Assembly (NCBI RefSeq): GCF_041296385.1
Contig: NC_091014.1
Span: 63,434,578 to 63,498,577, forward strand
DNA: 64,000 bases
Reading direction: 5' to 3'
Origin: Aphelocoma coerulescens
Lineage: Eukaryota; Chordata; Aves; Passeriformes; Corvidae
Made by a program: the position numbers and the translations under genes. The notes under the pieces were generated by a model. The model saw nothing but the letters and a program-made list of their open reading frames with translations. It had not been told where the DNA came from and ran no database searches. Within the stretch, counting starts at the first letter, position 1; each line of letters begins with the position of its first letter. Shown here in pieces: positions 21,301 to 33,041 of the stretch.

Positions 21301-23253
21301 TTTTCTACTTTGTGAGCATATGAGCTTTCTTAGAGTAACGTTATGTGATTTGATTAGACTAAAGAACATAAGTAAAGAGCAAGCCAGCCTTCATCTAACC
21401 ATTTAAAATGTAGTGGTGTGAACGGAGTTAGAGCCAGCCAGTAGCAAGACAAAGGGCAGCTTTGTTTCAGTAGCTGGGGACCATGGCATGGCACATACCT
21501 GCTGCATCATAAGCTTCTCAAACTCCTCCACAATCTCTGTCAAACTGAGCCACTTGAACCCAGGGAGAAGTCCAATGATGCGGCTGCCCATCTTCATGAG
21601 AAGCAGATCCATCTGCACTTGGTGGACCAGCCCAGGGTGCAGGACCTGCACAAGAATGAGCAGTGGCAACATTAACCCCCCAGATGCTCCATGCAATGAG
21701 CTCAAGTGATACATTTCGAATACACAGAACCCAAGTTATTAGACTGGGAGCCAACCAGCTTCCTCGGCTAGTCCTCAGAAGAATTCATATTTTGCCATTG
21801 ATTAGGTTGTAGGGAAACATTTTATCATTGTCAAATGCTGTGTATCTGTGGTGGAGACTACAGTCTCACCCAAAGACATTTTCCACCACTTTCAGTCTCT
21901 TGCCCTGTCCCTGACTAGTATTTGAAGCTGCTCAAATACAAGGTTTCTTTAAATAAACTTTGTATTGAAAGCACTTACATGTTCCAGGTTTCTTCATGTG
22001 AGCAGAGAAGGGGGATCAGTCTCTGGAAGGTGCAAGCAACCTTAATATTAATTCTTTTAATGTAAATTGGGCCCTTGTAGGCATTCCTACTACCCACATG
22101 CCACATCAAATCTTGAGCTCTCCATTTGGGAAGAGCAGGGGCCACTGCAAGTGTGGATTGTGGCTGGCTGGAACAAAAGCCCTGAGAAAGGACACCAAGA
22201 CAGCATCCCTTCTTGTTCTACCTGGCCCTAGCCAGCTACTCCTCTCCATGGGAATTAAAATCTGACGGACCTCAACCAGCACACTCCCTTTCATTATACC
22301 TACCATTCAGGTACATGACTTACTTTAATGGCTACGGGCATGAGATGTCTGGCTGATGAAGGATTTGCATTCAGGAGTGGCTTGGCCATCTGCTCCATAA
22401 GGGACATCCTACTCACAGGACTTCCCTGGGAGTAGTCTGCAGAACTCAGTTCCTCCCTGCTCCTCTCATCCCGTATCTCCTTGCTCTTCCTCTTTCTCAG
22501 CCACCCGAGGAGGCCTCTTAAGCCTGACACTTCCCACGCTTCAGAGGCGGACCTGAACTCCGAGTGTTGCTCCAGCTCCTTGGCCCGGGAGCCGGCAATA
22601 GCAGCGAGGTCAGCATAGGCTTTATACACCTGGGCAACGCAGCCCGAGCCGACCGGCTCCCGGCTCTGGAACTTGAGGATGCCCATCCAGTCCTCACCGA
22701 AGGCCTTCCTCAAGAGCTCGTCGGTGTGGCCCCATGGGTGCGGGCTCACCTCGACGTGCAGCTTGGAAAACTCGTCACAGAAGGCCTCGGAGAAGAGGTC
22801 CCTGCGGGTGCTAGCCCACTGGCCCAGCTTGACACACGTGGGGCCGGCAGCCTCGGCCGCCCGGCGCAGCAGCCGCAGCCATCGGGCGCCCATGCCGGGC
22901 CACAGGCGGCTCAGCGGGTAGAGCAGCAGCAGCGGCCCGAAGCGCAGCAGGAGCCCGCAGGCGCGGACACCGAGCCGCAGCACCAGCCCCAAGCGCCGCA
23001 GCAGCCCCCGGGGCGGCCGCTCCGCGCCGCGCTCCGCCGCCCACGCCGGGCCGCGCTGCCCCGGCCTCTCCTTCCAGCCGGTCCCAGCGGGTACGGCCGC
23101 GGGCACGGCAAAGGCCAGGGCGCCCCAGCGCCCGGCGCGCAGCCCGGAGCGCCCCGCTCCCGCCCGCCCGGGCAGCGCCGGCCTGATCCTGGCCGCGGCG
23201 GCGCGCGCGAGGAGCGGGAGCGGGAGCAGCCGCGCGGCGCCGCCGGCCACCAT
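15220..23253 (-). CDS. ADCK2: AarF domain-containing kinase 2 (UbiB/COQ8 family)
   Basis: This is a mitochondrial atypical kinase-like protein; human ADCK2 has been linked to coenzyme Q and lipid metabolism. Eight exons join in phase to 626 codons, the length I recall for the human protein: 23253-22324, 21645-21499, 19992-19864, 19220-19125, 17309-17058, 16241-16113, 15999-15946 and 15363-15220 (TAG). The Arg/Ala-rich N-terminus without acidic residues looks like an import signal. A hydrophobic stretch at about residues 97-113 may be a membrane segment. UbiB-family landmarks are KLGQ at 142-145, a Gly/Ala loop (GSGCVAQVY) at 202-210, the ATP-binding Lys in VAIK at 310, HADLHPGN at 442-449 with Asp444, and LLDAG (the DFG equivalent) with Asp492. 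All key residues are present. The start chosen is the ATG in ACCATGG context, matching the human MVA start; an in-frame ATG at 23559 lies beyond it. One intron has a GC donor. The gene is head to head with DENND2A. Confidence 0.98.
15946..15999 (-). CDS. ADCK2: ADCK2 exon 7, 18 codons
   Basis: LQVGNLLSSVFKLLMTHK, residues 562-579, with acceptor TATTCCAG and donor GTGAGC. The LSSVFKLLMTHK part matches the human protein as I recall it. Confidence 0.95.
16113..16241 (-). CDS. ADCK2: ADCK2 exon 6, followed by a GC donor
   Basis: Residues 519-561, GERVAELILHHAR to GNTIALGK. The acceptor is TTTCTCAG. The donor reads AAAG then GCAAGT, so the 113-base intron that follows is of the GC-AG class. The exon end agrees with the human protein, where LEK precedes LHVSS. 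Confidence 0.95.
17058..17309 (-). CDS. ADCK2: ADCK2 exon 5, catalytic loop and metal-binding motif
   Basis: Residues 435-518 carry HADLHPGN (catalytic loop) and LLDAGIVAEL (DFG equivalent), the diagnostic residues of the family, with acceptor CCTCCAG and donor GTGAGG. A variable Pro/Arg-rich insert separates the two motifs, as in human ADCK2. Confidence 0.98.
18115..18375 (-). repeat. Old CR1/L3-like LINE fragment in ADCK2 intron 4
   Basis: Blocks such as GGAAGCCATTCCACA, CCTCTTCTAGTTCTACTACA and GACTAGAACTGCAGAGTA on the plus strand resemble the antisense of the deeply conserved amniote CR1/L3 3' region. It is far more diverged than the other CR1 copies here and has no 3' tail repeat. The boundaries are approximate. 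Confidence 0.6.
19125..19220 (-). CDS. ADCK2: ADCK2 exon 4
   Basis: Residues 403-434, ESEPISRYL to MDMLLKM, with acceptor CTGTTTCAG and donor GTAGGC. It leads into the catalytic loop exon. Confidence 0.95.
19864..19992 (-). CDS. ADCK2: ADCK2 exon 3
   Basis: Residues 360-402, IDLRYEARNLERF to VLVETFE, with donor GTAAGA. The acceptor is CCTTGAG, with an unusual G before the AG. It corresponds to the helix and strand ahead of the hinge in UbiB kinases. Confidence 0.95.
21499..21645 (-). CDS. ADCK2: ADCK2 exon 2
   Basis: Residues 311-359, from VLHPGLVHQVQMD to FEKLMMQQ, acceptor TTGTGCAG and donor GTATGT. It continues the kinase N-lobe after the ATP-site Lys and is nearly identical to the human sequence as I recall it. 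Confidence 0.97.
22324..23253 (-). CDS. ADCK2: ADCK2 exon 1, import signal to ATP-site Lys
   Basis: It encodes residues 1-310. The first 130 residues are GC-driven and poorly conserved. The strongly conserved part begins at GPTCVKLGQWASTR and ends at VAIK, directly before donor GTAAGT. Long open frames on the opposite strand of this exon are shadows of its high GC content. Confidence 0.97.
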
Positions 23254-23574
23254 GGCGCGCGCTCCCGCCACCACCGCGCGCGCACCCACGGCCCGCGCCA
23301 GCCCCGCCGCGAGCAGGGGGCGGGAGGGCGGCGCTCCCAGCCAATCAGCGCCCCAGAGCGCGGCGGCGCCCCGCCCCTTAAAGGGCCAGCAGCGGGAGCC
23401 TGGCGGGAGCTCACGCGCGGGCACGCGGGCGGCACCCGAGTGCCGCGAGGGAGGCGCGTCCCCGAGCTGTCCCCTCCGCACCGGGAGCGTCCCCTCGGGA
23501 TCGGGCTGTACGGGACGGTGACAGGCGGGAAGGGGCTGCGCTTGGGCCGGGGCCTTCACACCTCCGTCTGCTTT

Positions 23575-23815
23575 GAATCATCGAAACACTGAATATGCTG
23601 AGCTGGACGGGACCCATCGGGATCATGGAGTGCGACCGCCGGCCCTGCACAGGACACCCCAGGAATGACACCGTGTACCTGAGAGCGTTGTCCAAACGCT
23701 TCTTGAGCCCTGTCGGGCTTGCTGCTGTGATCACTGCCCTGGGGAGCCTGTTCCAGTGCCCAAACACCCTCTGGGTGAAAAACCTTTCCCTAACACCCAG
23801 CCTCATGTCAGCTGA
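23575..23815 (-). repeat. CR1 LINE fragment inside the ADCK2/DENND2A promoter region
   Basis: The plus strand gives the antisense CR1 3' region: AATATGCTGAGCTGGACGGG, CCTGCACAGGACACCCCAGG, GTTGTCCAAACGCTTCTTGA and GGGGAGCCTGTTCCAGTGCC. It lies about 320 bases upstream of the ADCK2 start and about 460 upstream of the first ATG on the DENND2A side. Confidence 0.9.
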
Positions 23816-24132
23816 TAGAAATCGTGTCGTAGGTGTGAGGCATTCGTGGCCAGGTGCTCCCGCGCGATGAGTCTGTCACCCGATCAGCCTCGGGAAGCCG
23901 TGGCAGTGACAGGTGCTGGGTTGATAGCAAGTCAGGACTTTCTACGTTTCCTCGGAAATCTTTCAGTTTGCAACCAGACCGGCGGGTTTTCACTCAGCTC
24001 CGGTTTGTCCCGCTGGCCTCGACACCGGCAGCCCCCATCGTCTCCCTCGGGCATCCCCCTTCATCCCGGGTGGGCAGCACAGGACGCTCCATGCCCGGAG
24101 CGGGGGGCGGGCGCGGCTGCCTCGGCGGCGGG

Positions 24133-24197
24133 ACGGGGCGGGGCGGGGCGGGGCGGTGCTCCCGCCGGAGGGCGGCCGGGGCCGGGGCCGGGGCCGG
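24133..24197. repeat. GGGGC and GGCCGG tandem repeats in the promoter
   Basis: GGGGC units repeat at about 24133-24156, and GGCCGG (that is, GGGGCC) repeats about four times at 24174-24197. Both lie just upstream of the DENND2A first exon donor and are G-rich on the transcribed sense strand. Confidence 0.8.
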
Positions 24198-24274
24198 TGG
24201 CGGCGGGGGGCGGGCGGGGAGCCCCCAGCCGCGGGTCCGCAGCCGCCAGCCCGGCGCCGGGCGCCGCCGCCGTC

Positions 24275-24319
24275 ATGCCGGGACACGGCCCCCCCGCTCC
24301 GCCGCCGCCGCCGAGGAAG
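24275..24319 (+). other. DENND2A: Probable DENND2A first exon (leader), with a short upstream ORF
   Basis: An ATG at 24275 opens MPGHGPPAPPPPPRK and runs into a donor (AAG then GTAGGG) at 24319/24320. The position in the CpG island suggests the DENND2A promoter exon; its 5' end is not visible. If spliced to the exon at 47906, the frame adds VTCCPAVC and stops at 47930-47932, so this ATG would start a 23-codon upstream ORF and not the main protein. The splice partner is inferred. Confidence 0.5.
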
Positions 24320-27300
24320 GTAGGGGGGCTCCGTTAACGCGGGAGAGCGGGCAGAGGTGCCGCTCCAAAAAAATCTCTAATTCCGTCTTCCCTGCCGCCC
24401 CACAACTTGCTTTTCTTCACCCCTGTGCTGCGTTCGGCTGCAGAGAGGGAAAGCGGAGGCCGCGAGCCGAATTCCCCCCGCGCTCCCGGGCACCGCCGCT
24501 TTCCCGCCGGGACGGGGAGGCTGCTGCTCCCGCCGGGCGCGGGAGGGCCGGGCCCGCTGCCCCAGCGGGTCTCGGCCGGGGGAAGAGGGGCCGAGGGGAC
24601 GTGGGGAGCTGCTGAAAAGCCGACCCGAGCGGGTCGGGAGCTGTGGGGCGGAGGAGCAGCGGCAGCCCCGCCACCCAGCACGGGGCCCCTGGGTGAACTC
24701 AGCCCTGCCTCGGTCTCCAGCACAAAACAGAGGAGGAAACGCTAAACGCATTCTTTGGGGGAAGCCCGGGCCCTGCTGGAGTTCTCGGTTAGGCAAAAAC
24801 CTGAATCCCCCTACGATATTAGCCCTGCAGTTCTCTGTCCCTGCTCTGGACAGCCTGCTTTCCTCTTGCTTTGCCCTCGGCTGGAAGAAGCGCCTGCAGT
24901 TGTGTGCAGCCTGCGGCTTAACAGGGTGGCATTTCTGACTCCCGCTGGGGATCGATGGCAGTATTCACCTGTCCTGGGGAGAAAACCGCTCGCTTGCCTT
25001 CTCGCTCTTGTACGCAGCAATGATGAGTGCTAATGGGTTAGGCACGGAGTTGGTGGAGGGGAATGTTGTTTGGGAAGGGAACAAGGAAGAAGTTAGAGCT
25101 GGCTGCTGCTGTGGTCCCAAGGTGTCAACTTCAAACTGGGGGGTAAAACCATGCCAGGTGTATTTGGAATGCTTTCAGAGGTTTTGGCTTTATGAGTGTC
25201 CAAGAAGCATGGCTCTTGATGGTCAGGGCTGGAAAAGTGATGGTCATGCTGGAGTGAGACTTTCTGACTGCTTGGGTCTGCACTGGAGCCTCCTCACAGG
25301 AGCAGGAACTAAGTGCTAAACATGGGCCCTTAATCCTGCTCTTTACAAGAACACAGCTTGTTTCCAAGACAGGTCAGCAAACTGTTCCTGACCCTGAGGT
25401 ACTCCCAGGCACCTTTGCTCTTGCCATTTAAGTAGTTGTTTAAGTTTGTTGCTTTTGGAGAAGAGCATCTCCAGCCTGGAACTCAGCTGGGAGGATATAG
25501 AGATGACCAAAGGGATTTCCATGGGGCTTTTATTTGCTACAATGAGGGGAGTTGCTGGTGTTGGTGGTGGATTAAAAAGCTGTTTTCTGTGTTGGCTGCC
25601 ACCTTACTGACCGCTGGTTCTTGGTGTGTGGTAGTGAGGTCCAGTAATGTGTACTGGCTCTGTTTTCTGATCCACCGAAAACGGAGTTGTTACTGCATCC
25701 TGGCAGAGGAAAGGAATGCATTTCCTCCACCCTTGTGTTGTGTTCTGAATTGTTGTCATTGGGGTAGTGTTTGTGGGGTTTGGTGCTTGTTTGGTTTGAG
25801 GGATTTTGTTTGGTTGTTTAGGTTTTTTAAATAATCCAGACAGTGTTTCAGCCTGTGAAAATGGATAACTACTATGTTGGGTCAGGCTTGGAAGCAACTG
25901 AAAATGCTAAGTATGGAAATGAGAGGAAAGCCACAGGACTTCCCAGGGTAATAAGGCGCCTTTTTGAGAAACGGAAGAGAAAACAAAGGGCGCTGGAGTG
26001 GCCGAGGATGTAAAATGCAGACCAAAGATTTATGGCTCTGCTGGGACCACTCTCTGCCTGCGTGGGTGAGAAGGTTGTGCGCTGAAGCCTGGGTTGGCCC
26101 TCGGCACATCCACGTCCTAGCAGTCCACACAGAAGACACTCCCTGTCCATCAGCTCAGATCCAAAGTGCGATATTCGTTGTAGACCAGAAGTGAATGTGG
26201 AGTGTCCCAAAGTACTGCCCCCAGCTCGCTGCCTTGGGAAATCTTTTAGGACATTTTGTCTGCAAAGACAACCTCTGTGTGTTCTTTCTGTTCTCCAGGA
26301 ACAAGAGGAGCATTTAGATCCTTTGTCAGACGCTTACAATAGGCTTGTCTTTCTCTCATGCCTGGTATATTTGCATGTTAGAAATACTCATTTTGACAAG
26401 GAGATAATAAATAAAGACCATGTAAACTGTGTTTTTTAGACATGATCTTAATTCAGGAGTAGCTTTTCCAATCAGTTATTCTTAATATCAGCCATAACAA
26501 CTAATTCATATGGACAGGACTTAAAATCTCTATTTTGCTGGGCACTCTGAGGGCACAGAAGCAAGCTCAATCCTTCCCCAAGTTTAAGATATTTGCCAAT
26601 GAAATCATCACACAACAGAGCCAGTCTCTTAAACATGGAGAGGTGCTGGGCATTTCAATAGTGTCTGATAAGTGTCATGTTCTTTTGGATCCCCCTGACT
26701 GCATTACTCAAAGCAGCTGGTTCTCCCTTCCTTTTGTAGCACCTGACATTTATTTCCTGGCTGGAACTGTGTGGAAGCTGCTCCTTCCTAAGTGGAGGCC
26801 AGACCAAGGGGAGGAAAGGCTCTGTAGTGCACCATTAAGCCCACGAGAGTGGAGAAGAACCTCTCTTAAACTCTTGTTGAAACTGGTTAATTGTGATGAT
26901 CTTAGGCCTCCAGAACTGGGGTATAAGCTCTTTAGGGAAGCATTTTTTAGCTGAAGGATTTAAGTACTAGTGGCTGATATGTCTGTTGGCAGGATCCCAA
27001 GAGCTGGCTGGAAGAGGCCTCTACTATGAAAGAAATGCTGAAATAGGACTTTTAACACACTTGCATAGCAGTTCCTTACGGGCTGAGGAGACTCTCTGCA
27101 GGGAAGAAGGGAGTGGGATGTAGCTGGAAAGAAATTTCTTGTTTCATTCAAGTCCTGACAATAAATGAGTGATCCTGGCTTTGCTTAGATACAGCTCAAC
27201 TAACATTGTATCTGAGGTATCTGTAAGCACCCTTTTACCGCACAAGGCAGGAGAAGAGACAATGTTTTCTTGACTGTAGCTCTGAAGTGCAATGGAGAGG

Positions 27301-30300
27301 GCAATAACATCTTGTTCTTGCTTATGGGATTTTTTGTTCTGGTTTGCACCCTGGAGATGCTTTATCAGCTATTGGGAACTGAAGCAGAGGCTGAAGTGTG
27401 AGGATATGCATGGCATCTGGGGGTGGCTTCATCCCAGGTTTTAGTGAAGATGACTGTATGGCTGAACCCCTGGCTGTGTGAAGGCTGTGCTTTTGAAACG
27501 TAGCTTCTGCAGGGGCCTTGGGTGACCTTGAAGTTGAGTGCCTAAGACAAGCTGGAGTCCCTGGAGCATCTGACCTCTACAGCCTGGGATTTCAGCTGAG
27601 GCCTGTGTCCTTCGGTGGAAGCCTAGCACAGAGTGCGTTGAGGATCAGTGCAAGGTCTCTGTTAATAAAGCACTAAAAGGCATCATCACTGTCTTACATC
27701 AATAAATACTTAAGGTCCTATAGGCTGCTCCTATTCAAGATCTCTCCCAGCCTTTACATGGTTCACCACTCATTTGGACCAAGGTACCTTGTGTCTCTGG
27801 ACATGGCACTGATGAGGTGAAAGTCATAATTCCCCTGGCCTTTCCTGATCAAAGCAGTGATTATTTACCAGTTAATGTCATTCAGTGAGCTGGGAGCTCA
27901 GTGGGAACTCATGGCAGCAAGACACCTTTGGGGTTTTGCCATCATGATGGTCCAGTCCCTCCTGTGCTGAGACAGCTCTGAGCAGCTCGGAACCAGATCA
28001 TGTGGTTCCAGCCTGTCATCCTTGCAGTTGCTCACAGAGGCTGTGCTCTTGGGATAATCCTGGCATGATGGCTGGGGTGATCCTGTGCTGAAACCCCCTA
28101 AGTTTGTAGTGCTCTGAGGTAAATACATTGCCTAAACATTTTCTGGGCAAATGTGGGGTGCTGTGTGTGTGCAACAAAAACTCCAAAAGGGGGCTCATGG
28201 GAAATCTTCATTGCAAGATGCTTGAAACACTGGTACTCCTTTCTTTAATGCAGATAACATGTATTAAGAACATAATTTCTCTCTTTTCTGAAAATAGTAC
28301 TGTCCCATGGTAAAGCTGATGGAAGTCAAGCATAGTTGGAAGGGCAGAGGCTTGAAAGAATCATGTCCTGCTGGAATGAATGCTGTGAGTGCTGGTATAA
28401 TCTTCATTCATTGCTTCAGTGCTTTTTCCCCTCCCCAGGTTAGGGAAACCAGCTGCAGCTGGCATATTGTTATTTTCAAGGATTTAGAAAGCAGATGCAA
28501 GAGTTAGTAGTGATTAAAGGTCAGTTTTTACTGATTAAACTTGTTAGGAGCCAGTATATCTCTGAGGCCTTCTTGTGTGCTTTAGGCAAGATGGTCATCC
28601 CAGTGCTGGGGCACTGCCAGTCAGGTTTGCTTGGGATCTCCTGGTTTTCTTGTTTTTAATAACTGGTACAAACAAGAATTTGTCTTGACTGTTACCTGCA
28701 TGCGCTGTTATACATGACCTTTGCTGAATGTGAGATGCTTCTGTGTCTGCCATCTAACAAGCAACTCCTTGGTTGGGAGCAAGAGGGCTGGGAAGGGAGG
28801 TGTTTGCACTGCAGCTGAGCTGCTGTGTCCAGCCCGGGCAGGAGTTGCTTGTCCTCAGTCCCCCTGCTCTGCAGGCAGAGCTCTGGCTCAGCCCTGTGCT
28901 CCTGGGCTGGGAACTGGCAGTGTTTACGTGATGAAACGGAGCAGAAGATGGCTTTTCCTGAGCTCTGCCTTTGCCCATACATGCACTGGCCCAGAGCCAG
29001 GATGGAAACTCTGTCCTCATGAGCAGAGAGAGGGAGATGGGAGGAGCGAGAGATGAAGAGGGGCCCAGAAGCAGAGGGAGTTAAAATAAAAACACCAACT
29101 CACAGAGAGCAAAGCCTGTAACAGATGGGCCTGGCCATGCCCTGGGCTCTTCATGCAGTTGGCTCCACGTGCAGTGCTGACAAGATCTCATCTCGGAGTG
29201 TGGGTCAGGGGCCCGGACCATTTTGAGATGTGTGATGGAAGATCAGAGTAAAAGGCAAAAGGAAGGAAGCTAGACAGGTAAGCCAGCTGTAGTTCAGCCT
29301 GCTCTTTGGTGTCTGGACTCTGGGACTTGCTGCTACTGGTGCTGTGCCACTAAGAAGGCAGGTGCTGCCATGTGAGCCACTGTAGGAGCACTGCTTGGTT
29401 TTCAAGTATGGCATCCTTTAACTGTGGCTGCTCTTGCCTCCTCTGTAACACAGCATTGCTGATGCTGGTGGAGGTTTGCTCCACTGCTCTCATTCCCTCT
29501 AGAATACGTACAGCAGAGAGCCATTGATCTGAATGGAGCCTCGTGTAGGGATAGGTTCTGCCAGGAGGTGCCGGCAGCTGTGTTTTCCGATGCCCATCTC
29601 CTCATCAGGCATCGTGGTAAGTAATCAGATTGACTGAACAGTTCAGCATATGGGGTGCTGACCCTGCTTGGAAAGGCTTTGCCTTGGTTGGATATCTGTG
29701 CAGGAGACTGTGCCTGGCAGAAAAGCTGCTCTTGGAGAAGCAGTCAGAAATACTTTGCTCTGAGCTTGTTTGCAAATCTGGCCCAGATACTTAAAATGTC
29801 AAGAGCTGATGATGGTTAGGGGTAGCTTGAGTGTGGAAAGGTGCCACCTCACTTGGAAGTGGATGAAAGAGTTCTGGATGAGACCTTGCCAGACCTTGAG
29901 ACTCCTGATCCTACAGATCCCAGAGAGTAGATGGCTCCTAACCAAGTTCAGGCACATAAGTTTTGTTACCAGTAATTTACTGGGGACTCTGGCAATCCAC
30001 TGGAGAGATTGTTTCAGGGGGCGAGGACTTGCTGTTCTTTGCAACCAGAATAAATGGCTACATGCTCTGTGTTTTAATTAAATTTCCCTTTGGGAATAAA
30101 AGTGGTGAAGTGTTTCTGTGATCCTGCTACACTTAAATATTCTGTACTGTGCCCCCAGTCTGGCAAATCGTTTAAGCAGACATGTAGGTCACGGCGCATG
30201 CTTAAATCCACCCATCCGAGTGCTTTGGCTCCCAGTGCAGTTCATCATTCCTGCTCTGGGGAGTTTGGGCTGGACTTCATACAGCCTAATTGAAGATAGT

Positions 30301-32212
30301 GGGCTTTGAGCATAGACTTAAAATTAAGCATGTGTTTCAGTGTTCTCCTCATCAGAAGTGGTCTCTCACTCACCCACTTGTATTCTGTAGAATCATTTTA
30401 TATTAGCAGTGCCCTTGAACATGGATCTTCTCTTCTTGTCCTGCAAGGCCTCTTGCCAAGTGCTTGCTGATAAGCCATGTTACTGTGAGCAGTTCAGGTG
30501 AGATGCTGTCACAGGCCTGGTATTTTGGAAGCATTGTGAATAGGCACGCATATGTGAATGATTAAATCAACTCATCAGGGTGTCATCTGGAGAGGAACAA
30601 ATGCTGAGCTTGCTTTGCAGGCAGAGAGGGGGAGGATGAGATCCCCCTCTATTTTTTGCTGAAAGCTTTTCCCCTCTGCAGATGTGCAGCTGCTGTAGTT
30701 CTTTGCCAAAAGGCAGCCGTGACTTTCAGAGCTGGGGAACGTGCACACATCTGTTTGCAGAGGAGAGCAGCAAAGGGGCTCCCGTCTCCTGTCCCAGGGG
30801 ATTATGTTGTCGTGATAGATAGGGCTGACTGTCATGGAGGGAAATGGCAAATTTCACAGGGCACTGAGAGGGCACTTCATAAATATGAGTTTTCTTGCCA
30901 GTGTCAGCCAAACACCACCTTTCTAAATTAAAAAGGAAAGAGCTCCCAGAGACTTTTCAGACTATTGGAGATTTCTCTAAAAACATTAAGCCCCTGCAGA
31001 AGATGTGTTTCCTACATACAAAAATACAATGTATTTCAGCTACAAAGGATGCTGTGATCCCAAAGGCTTCACAGGGGATTTTGGGTAAGACTTGAGTCTT
31101 GGGTTATCCAGAGCTCAGAGTGGCTTAGTAGCAAAGGGAAATAAATGTCCCTTACTAAAATTGAGAAGGAAGTCTCTGCACCAGCACACGGAGCACTTCA
31201 AAAATCAACATCTGGCCAAAAACAGACCCTGGAGCATCCTCCACAGTCTCCTGGTCCATGAGAGCTTTTTCCTTTAATTCAGGGATCTTGGGATTAAGTA
31301 ACAGAGAATCTGGTTTTCCCTGCCTTGACATGCTAGGCTGCAGGTACAGCAATCCCTAGTCAAATTCTACAAGACAATTTCTTGCTTTAAAGAAATGTGT
31401 AAGGTATTGAGCTTTTTCCAGATGATGTCAGAAGCCCTGATCTATCTGGTTCTTGTTTCTCAGCTTTCTCAAACTCTGAGAGGCCTAAGAGGTTTCCTAC
31501 AGGGAAACCAACACATGGTAACTGTTTTTGCCTCAGATTTCTGTCTCTGTCCCCTGAGATTACCGTGAGTGACTCCAAGTTGAAGTTTTGCCATGGTGTC
31601 ACCTCTCACATAACAGTCCTGTACTTGTGGTGGTGAAGGATACTGACAGCTATTGCTGCTTAGTCTGTGCTAAACCTTGCCCCATCAGTATCCTCTTGTT
31701 TGCACAGTAGGAAACTTTCCTTATAGAATGATTTAGCTTACTCAAATTCAGTGGGAAACCAAGGCTTTTTCCCTGTTAAATTCATAAATTCCTCCACTAG
31801 TCAGAGACCATTTTGGGTATGTTTCAAGGAAAATTAGGATCACCTCTAAAAGGCACAAATTTCATAAAATGTTGTCAGAATTTGAAGAGGTGTTTTTTTG
31901 GTTGTTTGGGGTTTTTTTTAATAACTTATTCTGACATGTAATATATTGCTTCATGTTCCATTTGCTTAATGTTTGTTTGTATGGGGTAAAGTTATTTTTC
32001 TCATCCAAAGCAACTTGGAAACATTATCAGAAACAGAAACTTGGCATGTCAGAGCAGTGAAGGACTTCCAACTGACCAGCAACCACTGCAGGAATACAAA
32101 TTCTAGCTTTTCTGTCCTTCAGACCAGTATTCCCAGATGCCTAACCCAGTCCCTCTTGCCATTCATGCTCAAGGCAGCCTTTCATTAGAATTTTATTATT
32201 ATTATTACTGTT

Positions 32213-32560
32213 AATAGACTAGACTAGACTAGACTATTTGAGTTTGGAAGGGACCCACAGTGATCAGCGTGCCCAGCTGCCTGACCACTTCAGGCTGACC
32301 AGAAGTTAAAGCATGTTATTAAGGCACTGACCAAATGCCTTTTACACACTGACAGACACAGGACACTGACCACCTCTCTAGGAAATCTGTTCCAATGTTT
32401 GGCCACCTCTTGGTAAAGAAATGCCTCCGAATGTCCAGTCTGAACCTCCCCTGCTGCAGCTTTGAACCATTCCCATATGTACTATCCCTGGGTACCAGGG
32501 AGAAAGGCTGAGCATCTCCCTCTGCACTTCCCCTCCTCAGGAACCCGTAGAGAGCCATGA
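32213..32560 (-). repeat. CR1 LINE fragment with GACTA tail
   Basis: The antisense CR1 3' region begins with a TAGACTAGACTAGACTA tail at 32215-32235 and continues with TTTGGAAGGGACCCACAG, GACCACCTCTCTAGGAAATC and GGTACCAGGGAGAAAGGCTG. The tail marks a subfamily different from the copies with AATCATAG tails. Confidence 0.9.
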
Positions 32561-32660
32561 GGTGTGGTTTATTTTTACTTCAAATCAAGATCTCCTGTTT
32601 GAAAAATCAAGCCTGAGCTTGGATTACATTGAGCTAGCTTGCTTTCTTTTGCTATCCTTT

Positions 32661-32700
32661 TCTCTCTCTCCCCCCTCTCTGTCTTTCTCTCTCTCTTTCC
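32661..32700. repeat. CT-rich simple repeat
   Basis: An interrupted (TC)n tract with a C run, GA-rich on the minus strand. Confidence 0.85.
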
Positions 32701-33007
32701 CTGGAAACAGGTAATCACCAACCCATTCTTTTTTCCTGACAGACTTGAGCAGATCAGCTGTTTCACTGTCTCTGTTGCACATGTAACTTTTTTTCTTTTA
32801 ACATGTAAACAATGGGAGGTTTTTTGATGTGGGAGATTTTGGTATGATTTGCCATGAAATCCTTGAATGCAGAATTAAGCAGAAGAATGTATGATGCACC
32901 TTTTCTTCAGCAGTAGTTTCACAGAGTCAGCATGGCTTGGGGATACAGTGATGAAGCACGGTGAGACGTGTGGATGAGGTCACCCAGAAGAACAAGGTGA
33001 TGTCACT

Positions 33008-33041
33008 GTCATTGCTCCATTAACTTAAGCTGAGCAATGAC
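33008..33041. repeat. 10-bp inverted repeat around CTTAAG
   Basis: GTCATTGCTC (33008-33017) and GAGCAATGAC (33032-33041) flank a 14-base spacer that contains the palindrome CTTAAG. It is intronic sequence with no repeat family recognised. Confidence 0.6.

Larger units (their letters stand above)
22550..24740. promoter_or_regulatory. CpG island of the ADCK2/DENND2A head-to-head region
   Basis: Dense CpG and runs of GGGGCGG (Sp1/KLF-type sites, repeated at about 24133-24156) cover ADCK2 exon 1 and reach about 400 bases past the presumed DENND2A first exon. About 1 kb separates the two start regions, so a bidirectional promoter is likely. A CR1 fragment interrupts the island at about 23575-23815. 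Confidence 0.8.

Noticed and set aside
23254..23559. N-terminal extension of ADCK2 from an upstream ATG at 23559
   Set aside because: The ATG at 23253 has a strong context and matches the human start, and the extension runs through promoter GC-rich DNA and part of a CR1 fragment.
22564..23592. 342-codon plus-strand frame antisense to ADCK2 exon 1
   Set aside because: It is a shadow of the GC-rich ADCK2 exon with no domain and no splice context.
23854..24615. 253-codon plus-strand frame over the DENND2A promoter
   Set aside because: It is Gly/Arg/Pro low-complexity frame in a CpG island and runs through the likely splice donor at 24320.
29560..29620. GTAAGT donor-like site at 29617 with an upstream open stretch
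   Set aside because: No acceptor and no conserved-looking peptide; single strong donors are common by chance.
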